From Deltaproteobacteria bacterium (lineage in GTDB: Bacteria > Desulfobacterota_B > Binatia > UBA9968), in the NCBI GenBank assembly GCA_027297485.1, contig JAPUHZ010000310.1, positions 1-8,593 on the forward strand: a DNA stretch of 8,593 bases, given 5' to 3'. Below the pieces are notes generated by a model. The model made no database searches. It had not been told where the DNA came from and worked only from the letters and a program-made list of their open reading frames with translations. Below are positions 1 to 6,813 of the stretch, piece after piece. A program made the position numbers and the translations under genes. Positions within the stretch are counted from its first letter, which is position 1; the number at the start of each line of letters is the position of its first letter.

Positions 1-908
1 ATATCTAAACTATCAAGGGCCAGCTTGGCAATCTCTTCCCTGAGGTAGTGCATCCCCTCGTCGTTGACAGCAAGACTACGCTTCACATGCTCGTGGTCCT
101 CCAATGCTGCCGAGGCTGCCCACTGAGCGGCGGCATTAACATTAAAGGGCTGACGTACCCTATGCATCAGATCAATCATCCTCTTGGTCCCGATACCATA
201 GCCAATCCTAAGCCCTGCCAGTCCATAAAGCTTGGAAAAGGTGCGGAGCGTCAAGAGTGCCCTTCTTTCCCCGTGATAAACGAGAGAGTCAGGGTAATCC
301 GTATCCCCAACATATTCGAAATAGGCCTCGTCTACGATCACCAGAATATCCGCAGTGACCCGCTCGAGAAACCTCTCCCATTCTTCCTTGCGATAGATCG
401 TCCCTGTTGGATTATTAGGATTGGCCAAAAAGAGAACCCGAGTCCTGGGGGTTATTGCCCGGGCCATGGCATCAAGGTCATGGGTAAAATCCCTCAAAGG
501 GACTATCTTACAGTGTCCACCCACCGCTTGTACCACAAGGCGATAAACAACAAACGCCTGGTGTGCCACCACCGCTTCATCGCCAGGTCGCATGAAGGTC
601 CGTACTGCCAGCTCGATGATCTCGTTGGAGCCATTACCGAAAATCAACGTGTCAGAGCATATGCCCAACTTTGCCGCCAGACTCTGTTTCAGGTAAAAGC
701 AATCCCCATCCGGATAGAGATGGAGCTGATGCAGTCTCTCCTGCAATGCCTTTATTGCCCTTGGGGAAGGACCCAGAGGATTTTCATTGGAGGCAAGCTT
801 GACCGAATCCTCGATCCCATACTCCCGCTCTACCTCCTCAATCGGCTTCCCGGGGGAATAGGGAACCAGGGAGCGGATATAGTCCGGAACTTGCTCAATA
901 ATATTCAT
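1..908 (-). CDS. hisC: HisC-family PLP aminotransferase (histidinol-phosphate / aromatic amino acid aminotransferase), partial
   Basis: This is a class I/II (fold type I) PLP-dependent aminotransferase. In histidine synthesis HisC transaminates imidazole-acetol phosphate; next to pheA it may instead, or also, transaminate phenylpyruvate or prephenate. The ORF runs from ATG at 908 off the left edge, giving 302 codons of a family that is usually about 350-370 residues, so the C-terminus is missing. Visible motifs are SNENPLGPSP (40-49), the GNGSNE cofactor-phosphate region (91-96), NPNNPTG (164-170), DEAYFEY (193-199), the PLP-lysine motif TFSKLYGLAGLRIGY with Lys226, and the Arg of GLRIGY. The ATG overlaps the pheA stop as ATGA (905-908), and no clear Shine-Dalgarno lies just upstream, so translation is probably coupled to pheA. 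The family assignment is secure. The choice between a histidine and an aromatic role is inferred from context only. Confidence 0.95.
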   Translation of the reverse strand, partial: MNIIEQVPDYIRSLVPYSPGKPIEEVEREYGIEDSVKLASNENPLGPSPRAIKALQERLHQLHLYPDGDCFYLKQSLAAKLGICSDTLIFGNGSNEIIELAVRTFMRPGDEAVVAHQAFVVYRLVVQAVGGHCKIVPLRDFTHDLDAMARAITPRTRVLFLANPNNPTGTIYRKEEWERFLERVTADILVIVDEAYFEYVGDTDYPDSLVYHGERRALLTLRTFSKLYGLAGLRIGYGIGTKRMIDLMHRVRQPFNVNAAAQWAASAALEDHEHVKRSLAVNDEGMHYLREEIAKLALDSLD

Positions 909-1993
909 ACGCTGCAAGGATAGGAGCCGAGGACCTTAATAAAGAGACAGCTCCTTTCCAGTTTCTTTATTGCCTTTTGGCTTTTTGACTCTCTCATATG
1001 TCCTTTAAAATCTAAAAAAAAGAAGTACTCCCAAGGCTTATCCTTTAAGGGACGCGACTCGATCTTGGTCAAGTTGATCCGGTTCTTGGCAAAGGGTTCC
1101 AACATGCGGTACAAAATTCCCACCTCATCCTTAACCGAAAAAACAATCGAGGTCTTGTCGTCTCCGCTTGGCTGAGTCTCCTGATATCCGATGACGAGAA
1201 AACGGGTAATATTATTGGCCCGGTCTTCAATGTTCCCCTCTACCACGTCCAAGCCGTAAAAATCCTTGGCCAGAGCGCTGGCAATAGCAGCTAGGGTTGT
1301 ATCCTGCGCTGCCATCTGGGCCGCTTGGGCTGTGCTGGCTACCTCATCCACCCTGACATGGGGACAATGGCTCGCCAGCCAACGGCGACACTGGGCCAGG
1401 GCTTGAGGATGGGAGATGATGCGCTGGATATCCTCCGAGCGGCCTGATTGCGACAAAAGGTAGAGATGAATCTCCAAACAGACCTCCGCACAAATCCTAA
1501 CATCTGCCTCGACCAGCATATCAAGGGTATGTGTCACTACCCCTTCTGTGGAATTCTCAATCGGCACGACACCATAGTTGGCCCTTCCCTGACTTACCTC
1601 CTGGAAGACATCCGCTATGCTTGTCAACGGAATAAAAGTCGCCGATGAGCCGAATCTCTCATGCGCTGCCATGTGCGTGAAGGTTGCCTCTGGGCCGAGA
1701 TAAGCGATCTTTATAGGCGCTTCAAGGGAGCGGGAGGCGGAAAGAACCTCCCGGTAGATGGAGCGGAGGGCCTGTTCAGGGAGTGGCCCGCGATTTAAGC
1801 TGGAAATCCTTTGGAAGATCTCCTTCTCACGGTTGGGAACGTAGACTTCTTCTTCCCGCAGATTCTTTGTCTGTCCGATATTCTGGGCAAGAGAGGCCCT
1901 CTCACTGAGAAGCCCTACGATTTTTGCATCAACTTGATCGATCTTTTTTCTGACCGCATCGACCGACTCTTTACGGCTCAATGAAAACCTCAC
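905..1993 (-). CDS. pheA: bifunctional chorismate mutase / prephenate dehydratase (P-protein)
   Basis: This cytosolic enzyme converts chorismate to prephenate and then to phenylpyruvate, the committed route to phenylalanine. Domains in order, numbered from the GTG start, are an AroQ-type chorismate mutase (about 8-88; RKKIDQVDAKI, with Arg15, Arg32 and Lys43 in the expected places), a prephenate dehydratase (about 94-270; YLGPEATFTHMAA, ENSTEGVV at 146-153, and NITRF at 261-265 with the catalytic Thr263), and a C-terminal ACT domain (about 279-360; DEVGILYRMLEPFAKNRIN and ESRP at 312-315). The ACT domain normally mediates feedback inhibition by phenylalanine. The length of 362 residues is usual for a P-protein. 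The start is uncertain: GTG at 1993 has only a poor RBS, whereas TTG at 1981 is preceded by GGTGAGG at good spacing and would give 358 residues with both enzymatic domains intact. The gene precedes and overlaps hisC by 4 bp and is divergent from rluC. Confidence 0.96.
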   Translation of the reverse strand: MRFSLSRKESVDAVRKKIDQVDAKIVGLLSERASLAQNIGQTKNLREEEVYVPNREKEIFQRISSLNRGPLPEQALRSIYREVLSASRSLEAPIKIAYLGPEATFTHMAAHERFGSSATFIPLTSIADVFQEVSQGRANYGVVPIENSTEGVVTHTLDMLVEADVRICAEVCLEIHLYLLSQSGRSEDIQRIISHPQALAQCRRWLASHCPHVRVDEVASTAQAAQMAAQDTTLAAIASALAKDFYGLDVVEGNIEDRANNITRFLVIGYQETQPSGDDKTSIVFSVKDEVGILYRMLEPFAKNRINLTKIESRPLKDKPWEYFFFLDFKGHMRESKSQKAIKKLERSCLFIKVLGSYPCSV

Positions 1994-2040
1994 CCAGGCG
2001 CACCCTTTTTCTCATCAGTAGAATAACGCGCCAAATGACC

Positions 2041-2077
2041 TAAGCTAGCTTAATTTCTAGGAAATTGCAAATATTTG
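2041..2077. promoter_or_regulatory. three adjacent palindromes between divergent pheA and rluC
   Basis: Within 37 bp lie a perfect 12-bp palindrome TAAGCTAGCTTA (2041-2052), an inverted repeat AATTTC-TAG-GAAATT (2052-2066) and a perfect 10-bp palindrome CAAATATTTG (2068-2077). They sit between the divergent pheA and rluC starts, just upstream of the -35 proposed for rluC and about 50-80 bp upstream of the pheA start. The symmetry is seen directly. A role as operator(s) for one or both genes is inference, since AT-rich intergenic DNA yields short palindromes by chance. No convincing pheA promoter was found here. Confidence 0.4.
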
Positions 2078-2084
2078 TTTCCTC

Positions 2085-2114
2085 TTGACGATCCCGATCC
2101 GAGCCCGATATGAA
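2085..2114 (+). promoter_or_regulatory. putative sigma70-type promoter of rluC
   Basis: TTGACG (2085-2090) is followed after 18 bp by TATGAA (2109-2114), a 5/6 and a 4/6 match to the sigma70 boxes. The expected transcription start is about 2121-2122, which is exactly the rluC ATG, so the message would be leaderless or nearly so. This agrees with the lack of a properly spaced Shine-Dalgarno before that ATG. Confidence 0.45.
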
Positions 2115-2121
2115 TTAGAAG

Positions 2122-3006
2122 ATGGCCCGGGAGATTATCTTTCCGCAGACCGAGGAGCCCAAGAGCCTGGAGAACTTCCTCAAAAAGCGATTCCCCATTG
2201 GATACGTCAGAAAGCTGTTCCGCAAAAACGGGGTGCGGCTCAACGGCAAGCGTTCCGGACCGAAAGAGACAGTCCGGGCAGGAGACCGGATCCAGCTCTT
2301 TATCCCTTTTGAAAAGCAACCGAGCAGCGATTTGAAAAAAACCCCCTTGCATCACGGCTTTCAAATCCTTTTCGAAAACGATGAGCTTCTCGTGATTGAC
2401 AAGATGGCGGGAACAGCAGTCCACGAAGCCAAGGGGATACTCAAACGTCACACTGTTTTGGGAATGTTGGAAGCGACTTATCGATCCCACGGCATCGCCC
2501 CCATATTGGTCCATCGGATCGACAAAGAGACCTCTGGTCTTCTCGTGATCGCGAAAAAAAGCGAAGTTGCGGAGGAGTTGAAAAGACAATTTGAAGAGGG
2601 AAAGGTCGAAAAAAAGTACCTGGCTTTGATAGTGGGGCGACTTCGTCCCAAGGAAGGCAGGATCGACTTCCCACTTCCGGGAAGAGACGACAGGCTGGTC
2701 CCAGCCCTGACACTCTACAAAGTCAAGAAGGAGTTCCCCGGGGTTGCGTTGGTGCGCGTCACGACTAAAACCGGCCGGAGGCATCAGATTCGTCTCCACT
2801 TTGCCAGACTCAGCCACCCCCTGCTCATGGATGATCAGCACGGTGACTTCCCTTTTAACAGGCAGTTCCAAAAGGCCCACGGCTTAAGACGTCAGTTCCT
2901 CCACGCCTGCGATATCGCCTTTGAGTACCGTGGGGAGAGGAGGAAGTGGACCACGCCCCTGCCGGATGATCTGATGCGGACTCTGAAGTCCTTGGAGTCT
3001 TGCTGA
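2122..3006 (+). CDS. rluC: RluA-family pseudouridine synthase, RluC-like (23S rRNA)
   Basis: The protein isomerises specific uridines of 23S rRNA to pseudouridine; E. coli RluC acts on U955, U2504 and U2580. It has 294 residues. An N-terminal S4 RNA-binding domain (about 14-62; SLENFLKKRF, VRKLFRKNGVRLNGKR, AGDRI) is followed by the RluA catalytic domain (about 80-285). That domain carries GTAVH (97-101), the catalytic motif HRIDKETSGLLVIAK with Asp134, KKYLALI, TGRRHQIRLH (217-226), and a C-terminal block GDFPFNRQ...GLRRQFLHA that recalls RluC rather than RluA or RluD. Target specificity is inferred from this resemblance. An in-frame TAG at 2116-2118 makes the ATG at 2122 the earliest start. 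No usable Shine-Dalgarno precedes it, and a promoter ends only about 7 bp upstream. Compared with E. coli RluC (319 residues) it is slightly short. It is divergent from pheA. Confidence 0.93.
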   Translation: MAREIIFPQTEEPKSLENFLKKRFPIGYVRKLFRKNGVRLNGKRSGPKETVRAGDRIQLFIPFEKQPSSDLKKTPLHHGFQILFENDELLVIDKMAGTAVHEAKGILKRHTVLGMLEATYRSHGIAPILVHRIDKETSGLLVIAKKSEVAEELKRQFEEGKVEKKYLALIVGRLRPKEGRIDFPLPGRDDRLVPALTLYKVKKEFPGVALVRVTTKTGRRHQIRLHFARLSHPLLMDDQHGDFPFNRQFQKAHGLRRQFLHACDIAFEYRGERRKWTTPLPDDLMRTLKSLESC

Positions 3007-3064
3007 GCGCCATTCTACAGTGATACGGAAAAAATTCATCTACGGATTGGGTTTTCAAGTATCT

Positions 3065-3094
3065 TTGACAATGATCCATATTTAGAAGTAAAAT
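3065..3094 (+). promoter_or_regulatory. sigma70-type promoter for the 96-aa protein and histidine kinase
   Basis: A perfect -35 TTGACA (3065-3070) is followed after 18 bp by TAAAAT (3089-3094), a 5/6 match to the -10 consensus. The predicted start is near 3101. The -10 box overlaps the ATG at 3093, so that ATG cannot begin translation of this transcript. The next in-frame ATG, 3132, is preceded by GAAGGAAG and becomes the likely start. The kinase follows 64 bp after the small gene with no obvious terminator, so both are probably transcribed from here. Confidence 0.6.
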
Positions 3095-3131
3095 GGCAAA
3101 GGGGATTTATAACCCATGTCCTGAAGGAAGT

Positions 3132-3422
3132 ATGCTTGATGCCTTGATAGGAGCGCTCTGCTCTTGGCTGCGGTCGGTACTCGATTCGGAAGATGATGAT
3201 CAACTGCAGCGACAAGAGATGAAAGGAGAGATTCTGCCATCGGAACACGGATGGGAACATAGGCCACTCGATGATGGTTCAGTCGCCTGCGCCTTGGAAA
3301 TTCCTAAGGGCTCCCTGATTAGTCTGATGAAAGCCACCGGCCACTCGGTTATCGAGACGTCAGACCATGCCTCGTGCTTGGCGATCGAACGGCTCCAGTC
3401 GGCTCTCCGCCGGCAGGGATGA
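3132..3422 (+). CDS. hypothetical protein of 96 residues upstream of a histidine kinase
   Basis: I do not recognise this family. The protein starts MLDALIGALCSWLRSVLD, a probable amphipathic helix. An acidic stretch (SEDDD) follows, then a middle part with several Gly, Pro and His residues (LPSEHGWEHRPLDDGS) and a C-terminal helix ending ERLQSALRRQG. There is no signal peptide, clear membrane span or metal-binding cluster; the three cysteines are scattered. The start at 3132 is preferred over the ATG at 3093 because the upstream promoter's -10 box covers 3093 and because GAAGGAAG precedes 3132. Arg codons are mostly CGN, like the first half of the kinase 64 bp downstream. The N-terminal LCSWLRS faintly resembles LCGWLHK near the kinase N-terminus, which may be chance. 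A partner or modulator of the kinase is possible but unproven. Confidence 0.6.
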   Translation: MLDALIGALCSWLRSVLDSEDDDQLQRQEMKGEILPSEHGWEHRPLDDGSVACALEIPKGSLISLMKATGHSVIETSDHASCLAIERLQSALRRQG

Positions 3423-3486
3423 TTGGCCTAGAATGCGTCTCACAACGGGTGAGGGTCAGTGAGGCGGTCTGTCTATTTCCACAAGC

Positions 3487-5646
3487 ATGATTAAGCCTAC
3501 ACAGGGAAATGAAACAATCAAACAGGTCGCCGCTTCCCTCTGCGGCTGGCTTCATAAGAACGTCGGATCCGATAATGTCTGCTTCTACGTCTGGGATCGA
3601 CCCCTCGGTCATTGCATACCGGTCTGGGCTGAGACCAAAACCCAAGGGTGGAGCTCCCGCTTCGACCAGGCAATAGCTTCCGCGGTTGATAAGGTCCTGT
3701 CCGCCATCGAAGTGAGAGTTGTCGATCCGATCAGTAACGACCCGACCTTTGGCCCTCTTGCGTCCCCGGACCTCCGCAGCGTCATCTTCCTACCTTACGT
3801 GCTGGGGTCGGAGCCACAGGGGGTTCTTGTAGTTGTCAATGCCGACTCGCAGCAGCTAAAGGCCCAACGCGAGCCACTCGACTTACTTGCCACACCCACC
3901 CTCTTGGCCCTTCGCGGTCTCTGGGAAGTTCAACAGGTCAACCTCCAGAACCAGGAACTCCAACGAAGCAAGCTCTATCTGCTGACCCTCCTGACAGAGG
4001 TCGAGCAGCGGCAGCACGTGATCGAGCAGCTTACTCAGGAGGTGAAGCGCACGAAGGGGCATCTCGAGGGGATTCTTGAAAATGCGGCTGAGGGACTGAT
4101 CAGCGTGGATCGGACCGGCACCATTCAATCTGCCAACGAGCAGGCTGCAGTCCTGCTTGGTTATTCAAAGGCGCACATGATCAATTGGCGAATTGTCGAT
4201 CTGGTCCCCCAGGTGGCACGAGAGGAAATCGACCGGCTGGTTCAACGGGCCCTAGCCGGCGAGACGGTGAAGGACGTCGAAACATTCTGGCCGGGAGCCA
4301 ACGGGACACGCGCCATCAGAGTGACTCTCTCTCCGCTCCGGGATAAGTTAGGCGAGATCCTTGGTGCGGTTGGCATCATCAGCGATATCACCGAACGCAA
4401 GCGAGCCGAAGAAGAGATTCGCCGCCACCTGCAGCGCATCACGCTTCTTCGCGAAATTAACCTGGCCACTACCTCAACTTTGGATCTCTACACCATCTTA
4501 GAAACCCTTCTAGAAAAAATTGCTCGACTTCTTCCCTATTCACCGGCCATTACAGTTAGGCTATTCAACAAAAAAAGCGGGGAATTAGAGCCCTTAGCCT
4601 GTTGGAATATTAACCAGGAGGAATGGAAGGCGAGGAGACAAAGAGAGCATCATCGACTCGCCAAAATGGTGATTGAAACCAAGGCCCCTTTGATGGTTGG
4701 TAATCTTCAGACAGACCCACGAAGATGGGACCCCGAGTTCTGCCAAAGGCACGGGTTAGTTTCTTATCTGGGAGTCCCATTGATTGCCAAAGAGGAAGTC
4801 CTGGGGGTCCTTTCTTTTTACACGAAGGAGGAGCACCAATTTACCAACGAAGAAGTTCAGTTCCTAGCCACGCTTGCAGGCCAGGCAGCTATAGCGATTT
4901 ACAATTCCCAGCTCTATGAGCAGACCAAAAAGCAGGCGGTCGAGTTGGAGAGAGCGAACAAGGTAAAGAGTGAATTTCTGAGCGTCATGTCGCACGAGCT
5001 TAGGACACCGCTTAACGTCGTTAGAGGTTATGCTGAGATGCTCAGTGATGGAATGGTGGGGGAGCTTAGCTGGGAGCAAGAGGATGCTCTGGGGAAGATT
5101 ATAGGCCGCTCCAATGAGCTAATCACCATGGTGGACAGTATATTGGAGGCAGCCAGGCTTGAGGCTGAGACGATCGAATTGGACAGTCAGGAGGTGAGTT
5201 TGAGGGATTTTGTCGGCGATCTTAGGTCTTTCTACAGTGTTCCTTTGGATAAAGACCTGACCCTGACCTGGGACTGTCCCTCTGAGCTTCCGGCTATAAA
5301 GACCGACAGTAGGAGGCTCAGGCACATCCTGGAGAGCCTTATTGGCAACGCCATTAAATTTACAAACAGCGGAGATGTCACCATATCAACACGGTACCTT
5401 CCCGAGGCAAATTCAGTGGAGTTCAAGGTAGCGGATACAGGGGTAGGCATTCCAAAGGAGGCGCTGCCTCACATTTTTGAGATCTTTCGCCAAGCAGACA
5501 GTTCTGATGCCAGGTCTTACGGCGGCGTGGGAATGGGGCTTTACATCGTCAGGAAGTTTACTGAAATACTTGGAGGGACCGTTGAAGTGGAGAGCGTGCC
5601 TGGCAGGGGCTCAACCTTTACCGTCAGGTTACCTTACGAAATTTAG
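3487..5646 (+). CDS. soluble sensor histidine kinase, GAF-PAS-GAF-HisKA-HATPase
   Basis: This 719-residue cytoplasmic two-component kinase has no membrane segment or receiver domain. Domains in order are a divergent GAF (about 10-140), a coiled coil (about 143-192), PAS/PAC (about 191-306; ILENAAEGLISVD, ending IISDITERKRAEEE), a second GAF (about 318-475; LGVPLIAKEEVLGVLSFY), HisKA (about 493-560) with FLSVMSHELRTPLN and phosphoacceptor His503, and HATPase (about 605-717). The ATPase has the N box HILESLIGNAIKFT (Asn621), G1 DTGVGIP (650-656), F box IFEIFRQ and G2 GGVGMGLYIV (679-688). Ser617 occupies the position of the first N-box Asn, while the usual metal-binding Asn621 is present, so activity is likely. 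No response regulator is adjacent, so the partner is unknown. The ATG at 3487 lacks a good RBS; a CTG at 3469 behind GTGAGG is an alternative. Arg codons change from CGN to AGG/AGA near residue 330. Confidence 0.93.
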   Translation: MIKPTQGNETIKQVAASLCGWLHKNVGSDNVCFYVWDRPLGHCIPVWAETKTQGWSSRFDQAIASAVDKVLSAIEVRVVDPISNDPTFGPLASPDLRSVIFLPYVLGSEPQGVLVVVNADSQQLKAQREPLDLLATPTLLALRGLWEVQQVNLQNQELQRSKLYLLTLLTEVEQRQHVIEQLTQEVKRTKGHLEGILENAAEGLISVDRTGTIQSANEQAAVLLGYSKAHMINWRIVDLVPQVAREEIDRLVQRALAGETVKDVETFWPGANGTRAIRVTLSPLRDKLGEILGAVGIISDITERKRAEEEIRRHLQRITLLREINLATTSTLDLYTILETLLEKIARLLPYSPAITVRLFNKKSGELEPLACWNINQEEWKARRQREHHRLAKMVIETKAPLMVGNLQTDPRRWDPEFCQRHGLVSYLGVPLIAKEEVLGVLSFYTKEEHQFTNEEVQFLATLAGQAAIAIYNSQLYEQTKKQAVELERANKVKSEFLSVMSHELRTPLNVVRGYAEMLSDGMVGELSWEQEDALGKIIGRSNELITMVDSILEAARLEAETIELDSQEVSLRDFVGDLRSFYSVPLDKDLTLTWDCPSELPAIKTDSRRLRHILESLIGNAIKFTNSGDVTISTRYLPEANSVEFKVADTGVGIPKEALPHIFEIFRQADSSDARSYGGVGMGLYIVRKFTEILGGTVEVESVPGRGSTFTVRLPYEI

Positions 5647-5804
5647 CTGCTGGCAATCGCCAATCAGCCAACGCGAAAAGGATTTTGTTGGGTGAAGCGG
5701 ATGGCAGCTCTGCCACGCCTACTGCCTTATGGATAATCACCACCGCCCCTGACCCCTAAACCCAATCTTTCCCCGGGCATGTGCCAGCCTAAGGGCCGAG
5801 AGGG

Positions 5805-6689
5805 CTAGGCTCGACGACCACCCTTTCTCAGGTGCTTTCCGAAGAACGCCAAGGTTTTCATCCATGCATCTCTAGCTGCTTCCGGATGGTAGCGGTCGGA
5901 CCGTGTTTCGTTGTGAAACGCATGCTTGGCGCCATCATAAATTTGGTACTCAAAACTCTTTCCGTACTGATCCATGACCTTCTTTAGCTCTGGAACCTTT
6001 GAGGTGATTCCCTTATCTTCGCCACCGTATAGGCCTAGCACTGGGGCCTTGATATCCTTGACCTGGGAGATAGGATTGGGACTTTTACCATAGAAAAGCA
6101 CACAGGCAGCCAACTCCGGAATCTTTGTGGCGGTCAGAAGGGAAACGCCTCCACCAAAGCAAAATCCCACGATTCCGATGCGATCGGCCTTCACACCCTT
6201 TGACCTCCGGAGATAGTCAAAGGTAGTTTTTACGACATCCAGGACTATGTCCGACCTCATCCCCGATGTCATGCCCATGGCAGCCTCTTTGCCAAGCTCT
6301 CGGATGCCCCCAAAACGGGAGATCGTATCAGGAGCGGCGGCAAAATAGCCCTCCTTGGCAAAACGGCGGGTGACATCCTGAATATGCTCGTCTACGCCGC
6401 GGTTTTCCGAAATCACCAGCACTCCAGGGAATGGGCCGCCTGCTTTAGGCTTGGAGTGGTAAAAAAAGGCGGTATAATCCTTGGCAGGAACATCGACCCA
6501 GCCGGACTCAAGATCCGGATCATCCGCGGCCACTACCGCCCCTTCGGCCCTCCCTCCCACTGCCGAATCAAAGAGCACACTGGCTAGGACTACGCTCCCC
6601 AACAATTTTGCCACCTGACTGATAAACTCCCGCCGACCGATCTGCCCCTCTTGCGCCTCTGCTATTAAGCGTTCTACTTCCTTTGGCAT
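5805..6689 (-). CDS. dienelactone hydrolase family alpha/beta-hydrolase with Tat-type signal
   Basis: This 294-residue alpha/beta-hydrolase probably cleaves an ester or lactone in the periplasm; the natural substrate is unknown. The N-terminus carries a twin-arginine-like signal, GRREFISQ (Arg19-Arg20), followed by the hydrophobic stretch LLGSVVLASVLF. Export through Tat is likely, although the residue before RR is Gly rather than the usual Ser/Thr. The mature domain (about 62-288) has SENRGVDEHI (with the Glu that pairs with the nucleophile in dienelactone hydrolase), the nucleophile elbow GFCFGGG with Cys177, GGEDKGI with Asp225, and DGAKHAFHN with His256. The Cys-Asp-His triad is therefore complete. 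Cytosolic dienelactone hydrolases are about 235 residues; the extra length here is the exported N-terminus. The ATG at 6689 follows GAGGAGG with 7-bp spacing, a very strong RBS. The gene is convergent with the kinase and has its own promoter and an operator-like palindrome upstream. Confidence 0.92.
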   Translation of the reverse strand: MPKEVERLIAEAQEGQIGRREFISQVAKLLGSVVLASVLFDSAVGGRAEGAVVAADDPDLESGWVDVPAKDYTAFFYHSKPKAGGPFPGVLVISENRGVDEHIQDVTRRFAKEGYFAAAPDTISRFGGIRELGKEAAMGMTSGMRSDIVLDVVKTTFDYLRRSKGVKADRIGIVGFCFGGGVSLLTATKIPELAACVLFYGKSPNPISQVKDIKAPVLGLYGGEDKGITSKVPELKKVMDQYGKSFEYQIYDGAKHAFHNETRSDRYHPEAARDAWMKTLAFFGKHLRKGGRRA

Positions 6690-6755
6690 ATCTCTGCCTC
6701 CTCTTTTTAAGATTTTATTGGGCTTTGTGAGCCCTTTTGCTCCCGGTTAGGAATT

Positions 6756-6788
6756 TACCCGTGTGGGTATACCCACACGGGTATACCC
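6756..6788. promoter_or_regulatory. perfect 28-bp palindrome with overlapping GGGTATACCC repeat (operator or leader hairpin)
   Basis: Bases 6756-6783 are a perfect palindrome with 14-bp arms (arm TACCCGTGTGGGTA). GGGTATACCC occurs twice, at 6765-6774 and 6779-6788, separated by ACAC, so TATACCC-ACAC-GGGTATA is a second, overlapping inverted repeat. The element lies about 20-50 bp downstream of the hydrolase transcription start, in its untranslated leader. As DNA it would suit a repressor that blocks the polymerase; the TATACCC/GGGTATA half-sites recall operators of the CsoR/RcnR/FrmR/CstR family, but no such regulator is in the window. As RNA it folds into a 12-bp stem with a TATA loop. No T tract follows, so it is not a standard terminator. 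Confidence 0.7.
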
Positions 6789-6813
6789 TTTCGCATACCA
6801 TTGAATCGGGTGA

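Noticed and set aside
48..923. Long plus-strand ORF of 291 codons
   Set aside because: It is antisense to the clearly recognisable HisC-family gene and shows no family motif; the frame is open because of codon bias in the real gene.
2050..2880. Minus-strand ORF of 276 codons
   Set aside because: It is antisense to rluC, whose S4 and RluA motifs are unmistakable.
3093..3131. N-terminal extension of the 96-aa protein from ATG 3093
   Set aside because: The promoter -10 box overlaps this ATG, and the better RBS precedes ATG 3132.
5786..5811. Inverted repeat AGCCTA/TAGGCT at the hydrolase stop codon, a possible terminator for the convergent pair
   Set aside because: The stem is interrupted and no T tract follows on either strand. 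The whole 5647-5804 gap lacks a convincing terminator; TGGCA-GCTC-TGCCA at 5702-5715 is equally weak.
6720..6738. Plus-strand hairpin GGGCT-TTGTG-AGCCC followed by TTTT, terminator-like
   Set aside because: The stem is only 5 bp and the T tract 4, and no plus-strand transcript is expected here. On the minus strand it may form a small leader hairpin, but this is too weak to call.
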